From contig NC_133159.1 in NCBI RefSeq assembly GCF_040802235.1, positions 75,566,501 through 75,630,500 on the forward strand: DNA of 64,000 nucleotides. The letters are read 5' to 3'. Shown piece after piece: positions 23,274 through 34,956 of the stretch. The notes under the pieces are model-generated. The model searched no databases. It was not told the DNA's origin and saw nothing but the letters and a program-made list of their open reading frames with translations. The position numbers were made by a program, and so were the translations under genes. Position 1 is the first letter of the stretch, and each line of letters opens with the position of its first letter. The DNA is from Manis javanica (lineage: Eukaryota; Chordata; Mammalia; Pholidota; Manidae).

Positions 23274-23296
23274 TTGACTCCTCTTGTCTTCAAATG
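23274..23296 (+). repeat. 23-bp exact direct repeat, copy 1
   Basis: The 23 bp beginning ttgactcctcttgtcttc are identical to 24613-24635. Matching stops abruptly on both sides. The family is unknown. Confidence 0.85.
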
Positions 23297-23589
23297 ATTT
23301 ACAGGCATGATTCCTTAGCATGAGGACATCCTAACAGACTCTATGTAAGCCAGATGAGAGGAAGCAGTATTACCATTTTGTGGTCCTGGGGAGGCTTTTA
23401 GTAAATCAATCTTTCCATTATAGCTGTGATATACATTATGCTCTGGTGACCTGATCTATTTCTGTAAGTTCCAATAATAGCTACTTAATACTGTCTCTAT
23501 TCTGAACTCAAGAAAGTGCTACACTTATGATTACAGTTTTCTTTTAAGGATGTAACTCAAAAAGAGCCAAATGAAGAGATGCTTAGGGC

Positions 23590-23995
23590 AAAGTCTAGTG
23601 GAAAGCAGAGCTCCTGTGCCCACTCCCCATGGAGTGAGGGCTGGTCACCTTCCAGGTACATCTATGTGTTCGCCAGCGGGGAAGCTTCACTGAGCCCTGG
23701 TGTCAGAATTTTTGTTGGGGGGGGTCTCATTACATAGACATGATTGATCTCAGTCTCCAGGACCCCGGTCCCGCCTTCCAGGGCAGGCTGGCCTAAAGTT
23801 CCAGGCCTCTAATCATGTCGGTTGGTCTTTCTGATGTCCAGGCCCCATCCTGAAGCTATATAGAGGCCCACGGGAGTCATCTCACTACCTTAACAAAGAC
23901 ACTTCTGTCACTCAGGAAATTCCATGGGTTTTAGGAGCTCCTGACCAAGAACCAAGGACAAAGACCAAATAAATTCTTTATATATTTATATTCAT
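23590..23995 (+). mobile_element. LTR-like medium-reiterated repeat with terminal poly(A) signal
   Basis: Wording typical of a known mammalian LTR-type repeat is present: ttcactgagccctggtgtca, tctcattacatagacatg, gtcggttggtctttctgatg, caaagaccaaataaattc. An AATAAA lies near its right end. The family name and outer boundaries are uncertain. Confidence 0.55.
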
Positions 23996-24612
23996 TAGTT
24001 CACTGTGATCCCATCATTATTTACAGACCATCAGGGCTTTGAGTCTAAGCTTTTCCCTTTGGGCAATGGGGAGTCACTTAAAGAAAGCAGAAATGATCAT
24101 TTATTGAGCAGCTGCTATGTATTCTATTCTATCCTACTGTTCACTAAGCAGCCAGCCATTCATAATATACATGCTGAGAGCAGTACATTTGGAAGGTAAC
24201 CTAGGCAACTGCATGGAGGGTAGTCTGGACGCAGCTAAGACATGAAAAGACTGGGAAGGAGGCAGCGACCCCCGCATAGCCATGAAGTGGTGAGAGCTAA
24301 CCTGGGGGAGCAGAAGTAGAAATGGAAATGGGGGAAAAGGGGACGATTTGAGAGGGATTTTGAAGGAAGATTTCAACTTATCATTTAAGCTTTATCTCCA
24401 TCACAAACTACTACACTATGAGTAGAGAAGTTAAAACTACCTTTCTAAAGAAATCCAAGTCATATTGATAAAGTGGCTCTTTTGTGATTAACTTGTGTTC
24501 TAAACAGTAAAAATTTAATAGAAAGATCTTAGTATTTTACCTCTTGAACAAACTTTGGGGCCCTGGCCCTGATCTTTAGTGCCATATTTCCATTGGTTCT
24601 TCAGATAAAACG

Positions 24613-24635
24613 TTGACTCCTCTTGTCTTCAAATG
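24613..24635 (+). repeat. 23-bp exact direct repeat, copy 2
   Basis: Identical to 23274-23296 (begins ttgactcctcttgtcttc), about 1.34 kb away in the same orientation. Confidence 0.85.
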
Positions 24636-25046
24636 CTGACCTGTTTCTGTTTTTAAATGAAAATGATCAGTTTTTACTTTTCAAATAGCCTTTTGAGTTT
24701 TGTTCACTTTTGAGTACAAGGCCTTCTTCCCCTTGAAGATCACAAATTCATGAAGGGGCTGGAAGATATAGGCATATACTCTTGTATAAATCCTGTATGA
24801 AAAAGAACCTGTAATGCTGATGTTTAAAACTGGCTGTTTCTTGCTAAATGCAGATTTCAGTAAACAATAAAATTTTTCTAATTTTTCAGTGTATGCTCTT
24901 TTTTTCCATAATAGAGACACTGAACTAGGACACTGAATCACTGAATTTTTTTTCAATATCACAAGTTTGAAAGTTCTGGGGGGAGAGAAATGATTATTTT
25001 AGTGTATCATGGGTGATACATTAAATTGAAATAGACAAGAAATAGT

Positions 25047-25078
25047 AAATATATATATATATACATATATATATATAG
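25047..25078. repeat. (AT)n microsatellite with central AC interruption
   Basis: An AT run is broken once by a c (atatacatatat). It is self-complementary and could extrude as a cruciform. Confidence 0.9.
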
Positions 25079-25359
25079 TTCATTCATGCAATAAGCACTT
25101 ATTACATTTACTTTTTAAAATTATTATTACATATCAAGCTATAAGACGTTGACTTTTAAGAAAATTGGCAACCAGTAACTCTTCATGTTTGTCACACACA
25201 CAAAAATTGAAGAGCCTTCCTTTGACATCATATCAAAATAATTAAGTCAAGAAATAATTTTTGAGCCTCAAGTGTATATGCAACAAGAAAAAAATGTAAA
25301 GTGTCAAAAAAGAGAAGACACCATTAGTTGTTGAATATTAACCAAGAGTTACACGTATT

Positions 25360-25545
25360 CCATGTTTGCAATGTGGCAGGCACAGTTTGAAGACACATGT
25401 ATCAAATCACCTAGTCCTCACAAGCACACTTTAAAGTGGGCACTATAATCCCTATTATCTATGGAGAAACTGAGGCTCAGAGAGGTTAAGCAACTTATAC
25501 AAGTTCTCACAGCTATGGAAGATTAAAAGATGACTAGTTATCAGA
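25360..25545 (-). mobile_element. MIR SINE
   Basis: The antisense core is clear: tatggagaaactgaggctca, gagaggttaagcaactt, gttctcacagctatgg; to the left, ctagtcctcacaagcac. Confidence 0.85.
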
Positions 25546-27000
25546 AGAGTTTTTAGGAAAGAAAGTGTTAGAAAATTTCGTGGAGATAGGCTTTGAAAAG
25601 GACATTTAAAGACATTGAATTTGGAGGAGAGTGGGGAGGTGAGAAAAAGGAAGTGAGAAATTAAGAGGCAAAGAAGTCAAATTCAAGGAGGTGGTAGAGA
25701 GCTGTAAAGCCACCGGAGGCATGTACAAATGTGATTAGAAGGTCCCCTCAGAGTAAACAACTATAACATTTAGGAAGACAATTTTGCCAAGAAACGTTGG
25801 GTACACAGGAAATTCAGTCATATAAACTATTCTTAAAAGATGCAATGCAGGTTAAAATCCAGATACATCCAAATCCTTTTAGTTAAGGAATTACAAGACT
25901 TCCATGCAATTACTTGAGGTCTCCCAAAGATTCGGAGATTAATTCATACTTGCTTTTCTTAAACTTCTAGATTTGAGAGGCACAAAAGTAGAAAGCTCCA
26001 CTCAACTCTTGGTTAGGCAAGGTCTTGACAAGAAAAGACAGATACCCACCAATCTCCACAGAAGTTGTTTGGCAAAGACCATGCTGAGTCCCTCACTTTC
26101 TTGTGAAATGCTGCAGAAGGGTATCTCGCTCTTGGCATCTGTCCGTTTGTCTTCAGTGGTCGGCACACAGAACAGATCTGAGGCTGCAGAGAGTTTCACA
26201 TGAAACCTTGAAACCTTCCAGTCTCTAGTTTTCAGAAATCATTTTGGCATTTCAGAGGCTGGGCAGCTTCTGAATGTTATGCATTAAATGATTCCCTCAT
26301 CATTCTAAGAGTCATCCAAGATTTTTAAAAATCCTTTCCCCTTAAAGCACTCAGAAGTACCCCCTCTCCCTTCCCTCACTCCACACTTCCTGGGAGACTG
26401 GATGGGATAGGCTGCCAGTCTGATTGGAGGAAAAGCATTGTGACATGACTGTTAGTCTAGATAGGATCACAATGCACCATTTGGGGACTGTGGCAATTGT
26501 GGGTGATCATTACTCCTGATCATGAAAAATTAAAGCTTGCCCAAGTAGAGAACTGGTAACGTTAAAAATGGTTTTGCTTTTTCTTCCTCCTCTGGATACA
26601 GACTTAAAGACAAACACTCAACATCTACTGTGTCTTTGTTTTAGATTATTAGAAAAATTTTGAAGGGCATCTTATGTTAGGGGTTTGAGCTACATCAAAA
26701 CCTTATGTGGAAGATTTCAAGGTGTCTTAAATGGAGTGTCTCCCTCCAAAAAGTTGGTCTACACAATATCTCCCTCCTCTCCACATGTGCTGATGATGGA
26801 CACAATTCACCTTTAATGGTCCTGAGATATATTCTGTATTAAGAAATGAAGAACAAAATATTATATCTAGGAAGATGATAATCTAGAGATAATACTCCAA
26901 AAAAGTAACAACATTGATGCTTATTTCTCTGAAGTATTCAGGAAAAATTCACATTTTACTTAGTCTACAAATAGTCTGATGTTACAAGGCAGGAAGGGAG
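25546..27000. other. Intergenic DNA, nothing recognised
   Basis: No gene or repeat could be supported by eye. Confidence 0.4.
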
Positions 27001-27004
27001 TTGT

Positions 27005-27240
27005 AAGAATGTACGCTTCAGAGTCAAGCTGTCTGGATTCCATCCACGGCCGTACCACTTATTAGCAGCATTACCTTGGACAAGTGACATGACCTATTTT
27101 TGCCTCAGCCTCCCACCTGTGGAATGAGGACAGTGATAGGACCTGTTTTGTAGTGTTGCTACATGGATAGAATGAAATAACACATGTAAAATGCTTTAAA
27201 TTGTGCCTGGCACAAAATACTCAACAAAGCTTAATTTGCT
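27005..27240 (+). mobile_element. MIR SINE, nearly full length
   Basis: Sense MIR from cagagtcaagctgtctggat through ttggacaagtgacatgacct to ttgtgcctggcacaaaatac. It is one of the most complete copies in the window. Confidence 0.85.
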
Positions 27241-29400
27241 CATCCATCTGTGGCATTCAAACCACTGTTATCAAGTTATCAGATTACTTCTTAAAATTTC
27301 CAGACCAAATTATTCCCAAACCAAGTATTGTGTTATTATGAAGTCCCTGAAAACCTTTCAGTCAGAAAGTGTTTGTTTCAGAGCAATGGATGAGAAGCAT
27401 TGTTACAGAAAAAATAATTTTGAGTTCTGGTTTGGCCAATGAAATCAACAGTTTATATGAAATGACATCAAATCAGATGTAAATAGACTGTTGTCTGGGG
27501 CATTTTACAAGCTGAAGAATATTGGGGGCATTCAAGAAATCTGGATGTTTTCAGTTTCCTAAATAAGGCCACAGTTGTTTTCATGTTGTGGTACAATGAT
27601 TCGAGCTCTGGTCACATGAAGCAATTTATCTTATTTGAACTCTCGTCTCTTCCTTTCTTACAGGCCATCAGTACAGTTAATTCAGAAATATCCCCCTGCC
27701 CTGCCAACACACATATCCATTCTTTACTAGAAAATGATACTTCTGTTCCATTGAGGATTTTAAAATTCCTTCTAAAAAACCAGAGAGAATATAAAATATT
27801 TTCTAATCATTTTAATGAAATGTTAGCAGACTGAACAGAATTCCTGTTGCCTTTCTTTGATTTTCTATAATCAGAATGTATCACTTGTAATAGCCCTCTA
27901 CCAAATGTTCCTCAAGAACAAGGATGGACAGCTATAAATGTTACAACAGGCTTAGAGAAGCAGTCATAGAAGAGAACAGTCACAAGGACAGACAGGGATG
28001 ATTCAGGGAAGCAAAACACCTAAGGGTAGAAAGTGATTCTATCAATGTGCAATTCATAGGGGGGAAACTGGTTACTCTCAAGAACTGTGAAAGGTTGGAG
28101 ATTTTATTCCTTGCAAGCTAAAATCTAGCCTGACACAATTTCTTGGATGCTAGTAGAAGACATGAAATTCCTGGACCAGTGATGAAGAAAGTTTCAATAC
28201 TCACAGCAGTAGTAGTAGCCAGAGTATGAGCATTTTTGTGTCAGTTCCTGGGGCCTCCCCACAGTAATAGCAGGTTGTATTATGGAGAGGAAACCATGAG
28301 CTTAGGGAACATGCATCTTTTAGAGTAAGCATAAGCATGCCTGCCCTTTGCTCGGAGAGAAACATTATCTTCCTTACACCGAACAGTAGGTATGCTTACC
28401 GTCTGCTCCAACAGGCTTGAGATATTATCTCTATCTTCAAAGCCTGTATAGAAATATCCTTGAAAATTCAGTCTGGCAGAAAGGGCAGCCAGCACCTTGC
28501 TCACAAAATGTGCAGAAATACTAGAGACCCATGGAGAAGTGTCTCCCAATAGTCAATAATAAACTACTTTTTGCTATACCTTTAAGTGCTTGAAGACATG
28601 TCTGTTTTATACCAGTTTCAACTACTTCTAAAAGGTTATCAAAGAACTCAGATGTTAATAAAAACATGTAAAGGCAAGGAAGTAGCCTTCATTTTAAAGG
28701 AATAAGGCTATATTATCAGTGAGAATGGGTGCTCATTGTGCTTTAAAGATGACCAACACTCTATTATGGCTGATGTTTATCAGGAAAATAGCTACAGAAA
28801 ACCTCTACCAAGAGACCTTACCTTGGTAGGCATTCATTAAATGAGTTAATAGGGCCTATAATTCTCTTCTCTTTCCAAAGAAAAAAAAACTTTAGGAAGG
28901 TTCTGTAGTCTTTCACACTGAAGTAACAATTCAAATATTCTATTCTGAGAGGTTTTATATTTCTTGGAATGTTGATATAGATGTGAGAAAGGAAAGAATT
29001 CCATGGTCAAATGAAGTTACAGAAAGGCTGGGTTCAGCAGAGGTAAATGGATATTTTTAATACAGGACTTCTCAGATTCCTAAGCATATTCATATGCATT
29101 GTCAGTCTCCAAGAGGGATGTAGCATGCTCCACATGAAGGTGACCATACCCCCTATTTCTTAGGATATTCAGAGGATAGAGTTCTACAGAAAGCTGCTTG
29201 GGAATGCCTCAGTAGAAATGACTATCTCACTGGCAATGGGTGGTGGAAGACTAAGGTACTTGTCTGACTGGTCTGCCCTGCTCCAGACTGGCTTCCCAGA
29301 GATAGCAGTGATGGATGCCTTCCTGCTTCCTTGATTAAATGTTGGTGATTATATCCAGTACTGACTGAAATCTAGGGAGGAGAAATATGTATGTTTTTTT
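27241..29400. other. Intergenic DNA, nothing recognised
   Basis: No coding exon, RNA gene or assignable repeat. A short TAG/CAG-rich run occurs at about 28205-28220 (cagcagtagtagtagcc). Confidence 0.4.
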
Positions 29401-29404
29401 TTAA

Positions 29405-29590
29405 GATTGATGTAAAAAGTTTTAGCACTGAACAAGACCTGAGAAATCACCTATTCCAACAGATTCATTTCAGAAAATGAGACTCAGGGATCCGAAAGTA
29501 TTGAGAGACTTGTCCCAAGTCACAGAGTTAGTCAATGATAGAGCCATGCCTGGAATCTAGGTCTCATTAATCCCAGTTTATGATCTTTTT
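29405..29590 (-). mobile_element. MIR-family SINE
   Basis: Antisense: gacctgagaaatcacctatt, aaaatgagactcaggg, gtcccaagtcacagagttag. Confidence 0.65.
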
Positions 29591-30740
29591 ATTAATAGCA
29601 ATAAAAGTGACCACTAATGATTATTATCACTGATACTGAGAAAGAAAACCAGGCTTTCTTGTATTTTTCCCAGAAAGGGAAACAACATGAGCCAATTTGG
29701 GAAATTAATAAGTGAACTCCAAAAAGGCTCAAGAAAATGCATCTTGTGTCAGTATGGGTGGAAACTTTGACAGCATCAGGGCATGGTTATAGCGTTTTCT
29801 AAGCATACAAAGCACCTTCGGTGATAATTATCCAAGGAGAGTCCTGTTTACGTAACAAGAGCATCTTCAGTTTCACTCCCCTGATAAGGTTTCTTGAGCC
29901 ATCAATCTTCATTCCTAAAAGAGCAGCTTCTTAGTCAAAGGAAAGAAGCAATTCCTTACTCTTGAAATTAGGTGCTATGTCAGGGTTGATGTCACTCGTA
30001 TTGGAAGCAAGTCCATGTTAAACTCTGTGACCTGATGTTCTGTGGTACATGCTAAATGCATAATATAAGGTGCTAAGGTAAAAGTAAACATTTTGAATCC
30101 TGGGAAATATGAGTCACCTTCCTTAGGTCTATCTTAAGTTTTTTTAAATAAATACAAAAGTTCAAACCCCTTAAGGGTGTATCATTATTTTCAGAATAAT
30201 TCACTTCATGACTACAGCTAGTCATTTGTAGATTTAACTAATGAGTTATTACATATGAAGTCCTTAGATCAGTGGCTGTACATGCATAGTACATAGCAGC
30301 AAGCAAATATTATTTGGTAATGGAATTACAGCAGTGATATTTAGGTACAAAAAATAAGTCACTGCTGAGAATGTCAAACTCACTTTTCACTTCATACATA
30401 TGCAATGTGTGAAAGTTATTTAGTTATCTTTGACCCACAGGAACAACAATTACAAGGATGAGGTTCTCTGCCTGGTATATTTCATGTTGCCTAAACTCAG
30501 AACCACAAACACTTTATGATCTTTAGTTAAGAGGTTTGTTTTCAATCATAAGATGCTTTTCAATTAAAGAGTAAGCTGTAAAATCACCTCATGCAGGCAC
30601 ATTTAGGATGTAAATATGCTATTGGGAAAAGCACAAATGAATGAGATTTTAACAACTACTGAGAAAGTACATCATTAACCTTATTGAATACACTTTGATG
30701 GATTCTGTTTAAAAATTAATATTCCTTTTCCATATGCTTG
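29591..30740. other. Intergenic DNA, nothing recognised
   Basis: AT-rich; no gene or repeat was assigned. Confidence 0.4.
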
Positions 30741-30744
30741 AACA

Positions 30745-30980
30745 GTGGTTAAGCATGAGAACTTTGAAATTAGACTTGCCTGGGTCCAAATCCCAGTTCT
30801 TCTACTCATATGACCTTTGACTAGTTACTTGTTTATAACATGCCTCAGTTTTCTCCTCTGTCAATAGGAGAAAACAAGACTGCCTGGACAGCTAGAGTCA
30901 ATAAATGAGACAGCACATATAAAGCTAGTACTTTGCACATAATATATACCTAGTAAGTGCTTATTCATTTTTTCCAGAGA
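30745..30980 (+). mobile_element. MIR SINE, nearly full length
   Basis: Sense MIR: agtggttaagcatgagaact, ctgggtccaaatcccagttc, tgcctcagttttctcctctg, tacctagtaagtgcttattc. Confidence 0.85.
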
Positions 30981-32025
30981 ATATCTCCCAAATCAATGGG
31001 ACCAACCACTTTTATCTTCTATTTGTTTGGGGTGGGAAAGGTGGAGGGAAGTTAAAATACACAAGGCTGGCTTTAGAAGAATTTGAACCAAAGTTTTGTA
31101 GTATTCTTTTTTTAGTCCTCAGCACCACCACTCTCTCATCTGGCACAAATTCAACTACCATTTTAGGGTCAAGACCACATTTGACCACATTACCTCTTGG
31201 GCAACTTCCTGCTCACAGGCATTTTCTAGGGTAGGTTTTATTCTCCTGGTCTTAACATTTTTAATGTCATAGAGTCAAGGATTTCAAAACTTGCTAAAGG
31301 TGAGTTTTATCTTGCAGCTTTTAATTCAGAAAGTGCTAATGGGTCCAACAGTTTAACAGCTAAAACTGAAAAGAACAATGTTTTCTGTTAGCTCAAGACC
31401 TTCCCACAAAAGCTCAGAAATGATCTGGTAGCAGATGTGTACAGCGTGGGTACAGAATGCTGGTGGTTTGGGTTTAGAATTCAGATTTTACTTTCACTAT
31501 TACAAGGCAGGATCAACTGACATCAAGTGCAAACAAAAAAGCATGGCAGGCTGGTCTTCAAGGACAAACCCAGCACTGAAAAATCATGCTTTAAGCAGAT
31601 AGATACACAGAAAACATAATTTTAGTATAAACTCTTTATGAGCTAAAGGGTTCAGGTTCTAGAGGTGAAGTTTAATACAAATTATACTGAAAGTCAGAAC
31701 TGATACAAGAAATGGGAACATTTTAAAATTCATTGTTTCAACATGTAATACCAGACTCTATGCTAGGTGTTGACATAGGGGTGAAAATGCTGTAGTGAAG
31801 CAAAATGTGGAGATAAATGGCAGCACACCATGACAAGGGCTGCAGGGGCACAAAGGAGGGAGAATCACAGTTGCCTGGAGCCTGCAGAAGCATCACAGAG
31901 AAGGAGACTTTTGAAATATGCCTTCAAGGAGTGATACAGCCCAGCCTGCATTTTCTTGTAGCTAACAACAAAATGATACAATATAGTTATCACTTTCATA
32001 TAATCCACTAGAAGAGTAGCAGATA
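30981..32025. other. Intergenic DNA; weak L2-like piece near 31735-31830
   Basis: Only a faint antisense L2 resemblance is seen (ccagactctatgctaggtgt). Nothing else could be assigned. Confidence 0.4.
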
Positions 32026-32029
32026 TTCT

Positions 32030-32165
32030 AAGCCTCACTGGAATCTTAACAAGGTATTGGTATTTCAACAGACTGCTGGGGAAACTGGGATTTAAAGGTT
32101 AAGAAGCTCAGGGTCACACAGTGAGTAGTGGACCCAGGATTTGAGCCCAGATCTGTATCCTTCCA
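32030..32165 (-). mobile_element. MIR SINE
   Basis: Antisense MIR 5' half: gctggggaaactgggattta, ctcagggtcacacagtgag, gacccaggatttgagcccag. Confidence 0.75.
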
Positions 32166-32894
32166 AATCCTTTGCCATGGCCCGGCACCACCCAGAAAGA
32201 TCTGCTTCTGCTCCCTGCTGCCAACCAGTACATGGTTAACTTGTAACTAAGTGGAGTCTAAGTGTGGGAACTCACCAGGAGAGGCCATCTAGGATGTCAA
32301 ACATTGGTCTAAAGAATTGGATATGATGTGAAGGTCAAGATGGTGACTGTGTACACAGTTCACCTCGCCCCAGTTTCCTCTCTGTTCCCTGAACTCCAAC
32401 CACATTTAGTTTGAAATGGTTCATTCTGATTCATGTGCATGCCAGATTCCCTTTGCCATGATCTGTGAACAGCTTGAAGTCAGGAAATAAGCTGTGTACT
32501 TTGAGACCCTCGGGGTCCAGCATTTATAGACACTGGCTGATTGATTACAGATTCACCTGGGCATTCACGCGAGATTGACAAATGTGGATGTTGATTTGAA
32601 TTAGGTTGACTGAAGTCAGTTTACAAGCTCTAAAATAAGAAAATGTTATCTAAGCAGTATACCATAGTGGTTTTCAGATATGCCCCTCAGACTTGAGTGT
32701 GCACGTGAATCATCTGACTTCATTCAGAACTGTCCAGCTCACCCTATGAGAAAACAGGCACAAAGCAGACTGAAGTATTGCAATTAGGCAACTGGAGGTG
32801 GGAGGGAAGAAGCACCTTGTGGAGTGCATATCCTGTTTCCAAAACCTGCTGGGGTTCCTGCCCTTTGCTTTCAGGGCAATGAAGAATAGTATCT

Positions 32895-33080
32895 ACATAA
32901 CAGCTACCACTTACTGAGTACTTGTAACACGCTAGGTGCTGTTCCTGCTGAAGCTCTAGAGTACTGCATTTGTAATGCTGATGATGGGCACAGAAATGAA
33001 AAGTAGCAGTAACTCCCTTACATTTACACAGGAAGAGTAGGGATTTATTCCTGGTTTAAAGTCCAAAGTCTAGGGTTGAA
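32895..33080 (-). mobile_element. MIR SINE
   Basis: Diverged antisense MIR: accacttactgagtacttgt, aacacgctaggtgctgttcc. Confidence 0.55.
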
Positions 33081-33850
33081 TGGTTCCTTGACAGTGGGTA
33101 ACGAGGGAGCATTAAGGGATGCCTAAACTTGGGGCCAGGGTGCCAATGGTACAAGGATAGAGGTGTACTTGGAAAGCACTTGCAAAATAAGGCCTTCCAT
33201 AGGTGTTTAGTGTCCTCAGTACTTGCCTCATTCAGCGTATAAATCCAGGTAAGGTGCTTAAGAGCTGGAGCTACAGTACTTGGGAGCTTGAATGGTACTT
33301 TAATTTTTAAGCAAATTGCTCAAGTCAGTCTCTGCCTTTTCCCCAGGAACTTTTCCACCTGCTGTCTCTGAGGAAGGCCCCACCCTAGATCTTTGTGTTG
33401 ACCTAGGTTAAAGCTGGTGTTAGAGTCATCTCCCAAACCCTGAGAGGGTTTAATGTTGTCTTCCCAGAGGGATACCCAAAAACAGTACTACAATTGGAAA
33501 AATTCTCCTGGCAAGCAAAGGATAGGCAGTTAAAAACCTAAGAAAACAACTTATGGAACAACTTCCTTTTCATTTTTGGCTTGGAAATAGTGTAAAAGTA
33601 GGTGCCTGCTCTACTAAGTCTTGCTTTGAGAGAACAAACCAATTAATGAAAGATGATTGGTTATCTATTAATTGACCTTATTCATATACATCATCTCTTC
33701 CTGACTGCCAGGACAGAGCAAGTTTAATTTTTGGTGCTCATAGAATAAGGCATCCCGTAAGACTTTACTTAGTAATCTTGTCTGTACATTTTTTTCACTA
33801 GGCAGGTTTTGCATATAGATAACTGTCAGCTTTCAAGAAAGCAGAGCTCG
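33081..33850. other. Intergenic DNA upstream of LRRC8C, nothing recognised
   Basis: No repeat or gene was assigned. Single-copy sequence this close to a promoter may hold regulatory elements that cannot be read by eye. Confidence 0.4.
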
Positions 33851-33857
33851 CTTTTTT

Positions 33858-33904
33858 CTTCCGGAAATTGGGTAGGGGTATGTGGAGAAGAAAAGCATGA
33901 CTCA
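33858..33904. promoter_or_regulatory. ETS-like and AP-1-like motifs upstream of the CpG island
   Basis: The palindromic TTCCGGAA at 33859-33866 within cttccggaaa fits an ETS site, and TGACTCA at 33898-33904 is a perfect AP-1 site. They lie about 0.9 kb upstream of the presumed LRRC8C exon 1. These are motif matches only. Confidence 0.3.
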
Positions 33905-34009
33905 GATTAACAAATACGGGAGAAACCCGTCCCCATACTCGTTAAACAACAGGTGGTTTTGATGTGCCTTATCAACTCCTTTATGCTCAGCACGAAATTG
34001 TAGGCGGAG

Positions 34010-34024
34010 CGTTCAATTTGAACG
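34010..34024. promoter_or_regulatory. Perfect 15-bp palindrome (7-1-7)
   Basis: CGTTCAA, a single T, then TTGAACG form an exact inverted repeat about 0.3 kb before the CpG-dense core. It contains TTTGAA, the cell-cycle homology region hexamer. The function is unknown. Confidence 0.4.
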
Positions 34025-34282
34025 TCCGTGGAACCTGTGGCGGGTTAATGAGGGAGCAGGGCAGGAATATGGGGATTCCTGCCGGAGAGGAGACTCGGGA
34101 GCCTCACGGTTCAGGGAAACTGGTGTTTGCCTTCCTACTTCGCGGTCTCTCAATGCGTCCCACCAACCCCTCCCACCCTCCAGGTTTTATGGGGTCTCTC
34201 AGTTCTTACGGGCTAAGGGAGTCACAGCGGAAGGATTATCTCTGTCCTGAGCCGAGTGCTCCAGCGGAGTTCCCAGAAGGGC

Positions 34283-34290
34283 TATTTATA
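34283..34290 (+). promoter_or_regulatory. TATA-like box at the island edge
   Basis: TATTTATA stands alone at the boundary between AT-richer and CpG-dense sequence. It would direct initiation near 34312-34320. CpG-island promoters usually lack a TATA box, so its use is doubtful. Confidence 0.25.
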
Positions 34291-34779
34291 GTGGAAGCTG
34301 CTCCCCTCTAACTTACCCCGGGGAGGAGCTGCGGCAGTGGAGCGGACGCTGAGCGCGGGGAAGCCTCGGGTTTCGGGGCGCGGGTTGGGATGGGGGGGTC
34401 TTCGACGCCGCCGATTCCCCAGGCGGAGCCGCCAGGTGGGCGTTTCAGAGGCCGGAGCGGCCCCTCCGGCAAGCAGAGGATGAGTTTTCCCCGCGTCCCG
34501 TGAAAGTCCCCAGCGGTGGGCGGCAGCCCTGGTCGGCCAGTGCCGGGCGTGGGGTGGTCTCGGCAGGGAAGGAAGTTCCCGGGCACGGCGGCCTGCGTCA
34601 CAGCGGGGCTGGGGCCGCCGAGTGGGCTGGCGGGCGGCGGCGGCGGCCCCGAGTCCGGGCGCTGGGGGGCGCTGGCTGCCGCTGGCCCAGCTGAGCGCGG
34701 GGCGGCGCTGGAGGCGGCTCGGTGCGCGGCCGGGGAGGCGGAGGGGAGGGCTGCGGGGCTGGGGCGTTAGCTGCGTCCC

Positions 34780-34956
34780 GGCTCGGAGCCCGCGAAGAGG
34801 TCTAGAAGGAAGGCGCCGCCGTGGCCGCGGCAGCAGTGTTCCGGGCGCCACAAGCCATGAGCAGCGGCCCCGCTGTCGCTAGCCGCCGCTGAGCCCGACC
34901 GGGAGACAGCCCCCTGCGCCCCAGCACCTCCCCAGCTGGCACCCGCGCGCCCGGAG
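34780..34956 (+). other. LRRC8C: Presumed LRRC8C exon 1 (5'UTR)
   Basis: The 3' boundary is defined by a strong donor: exon ...cccggag at 34951-34956, then gtaagggcggg from 34957. The 5' end near 34780 is a guess; the true start could lie anywhere in roughly 34310-34850. The exon is GC-rich with no long ORF starting in it, which fits the LRRC8C layout of a non-coding first exon followed by a long intron and coding exons. LRRC8C is a VRAC subunit paired with LRRC8A. The alternative is the first exon of another transcript sharing the island. Confidence 0.55.
34857..34892 (+). other. 11-codon upstream ORF in presumed exon 1
   Basis: ATG at 34857-34859 in context gccATGa is followed by ten codons and TGA at 34890-34892, giving MSSGPAVASRR. 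It closes 64 bp before the donor, wholly within the presumed 5'UTR. Such a uORF could reduce or condition translation of the downstream channel subunit. It only matters if transcription starts upstream of 34857. Confidence 0.45.

Noticed and set aside
32672-32730. Possible hAT-Charlie fragment (cagacttgagtgtgcacgtg then aatcatctgac)
   Set aside because: Resemblance is limited to about 50 bp with no matching second end.
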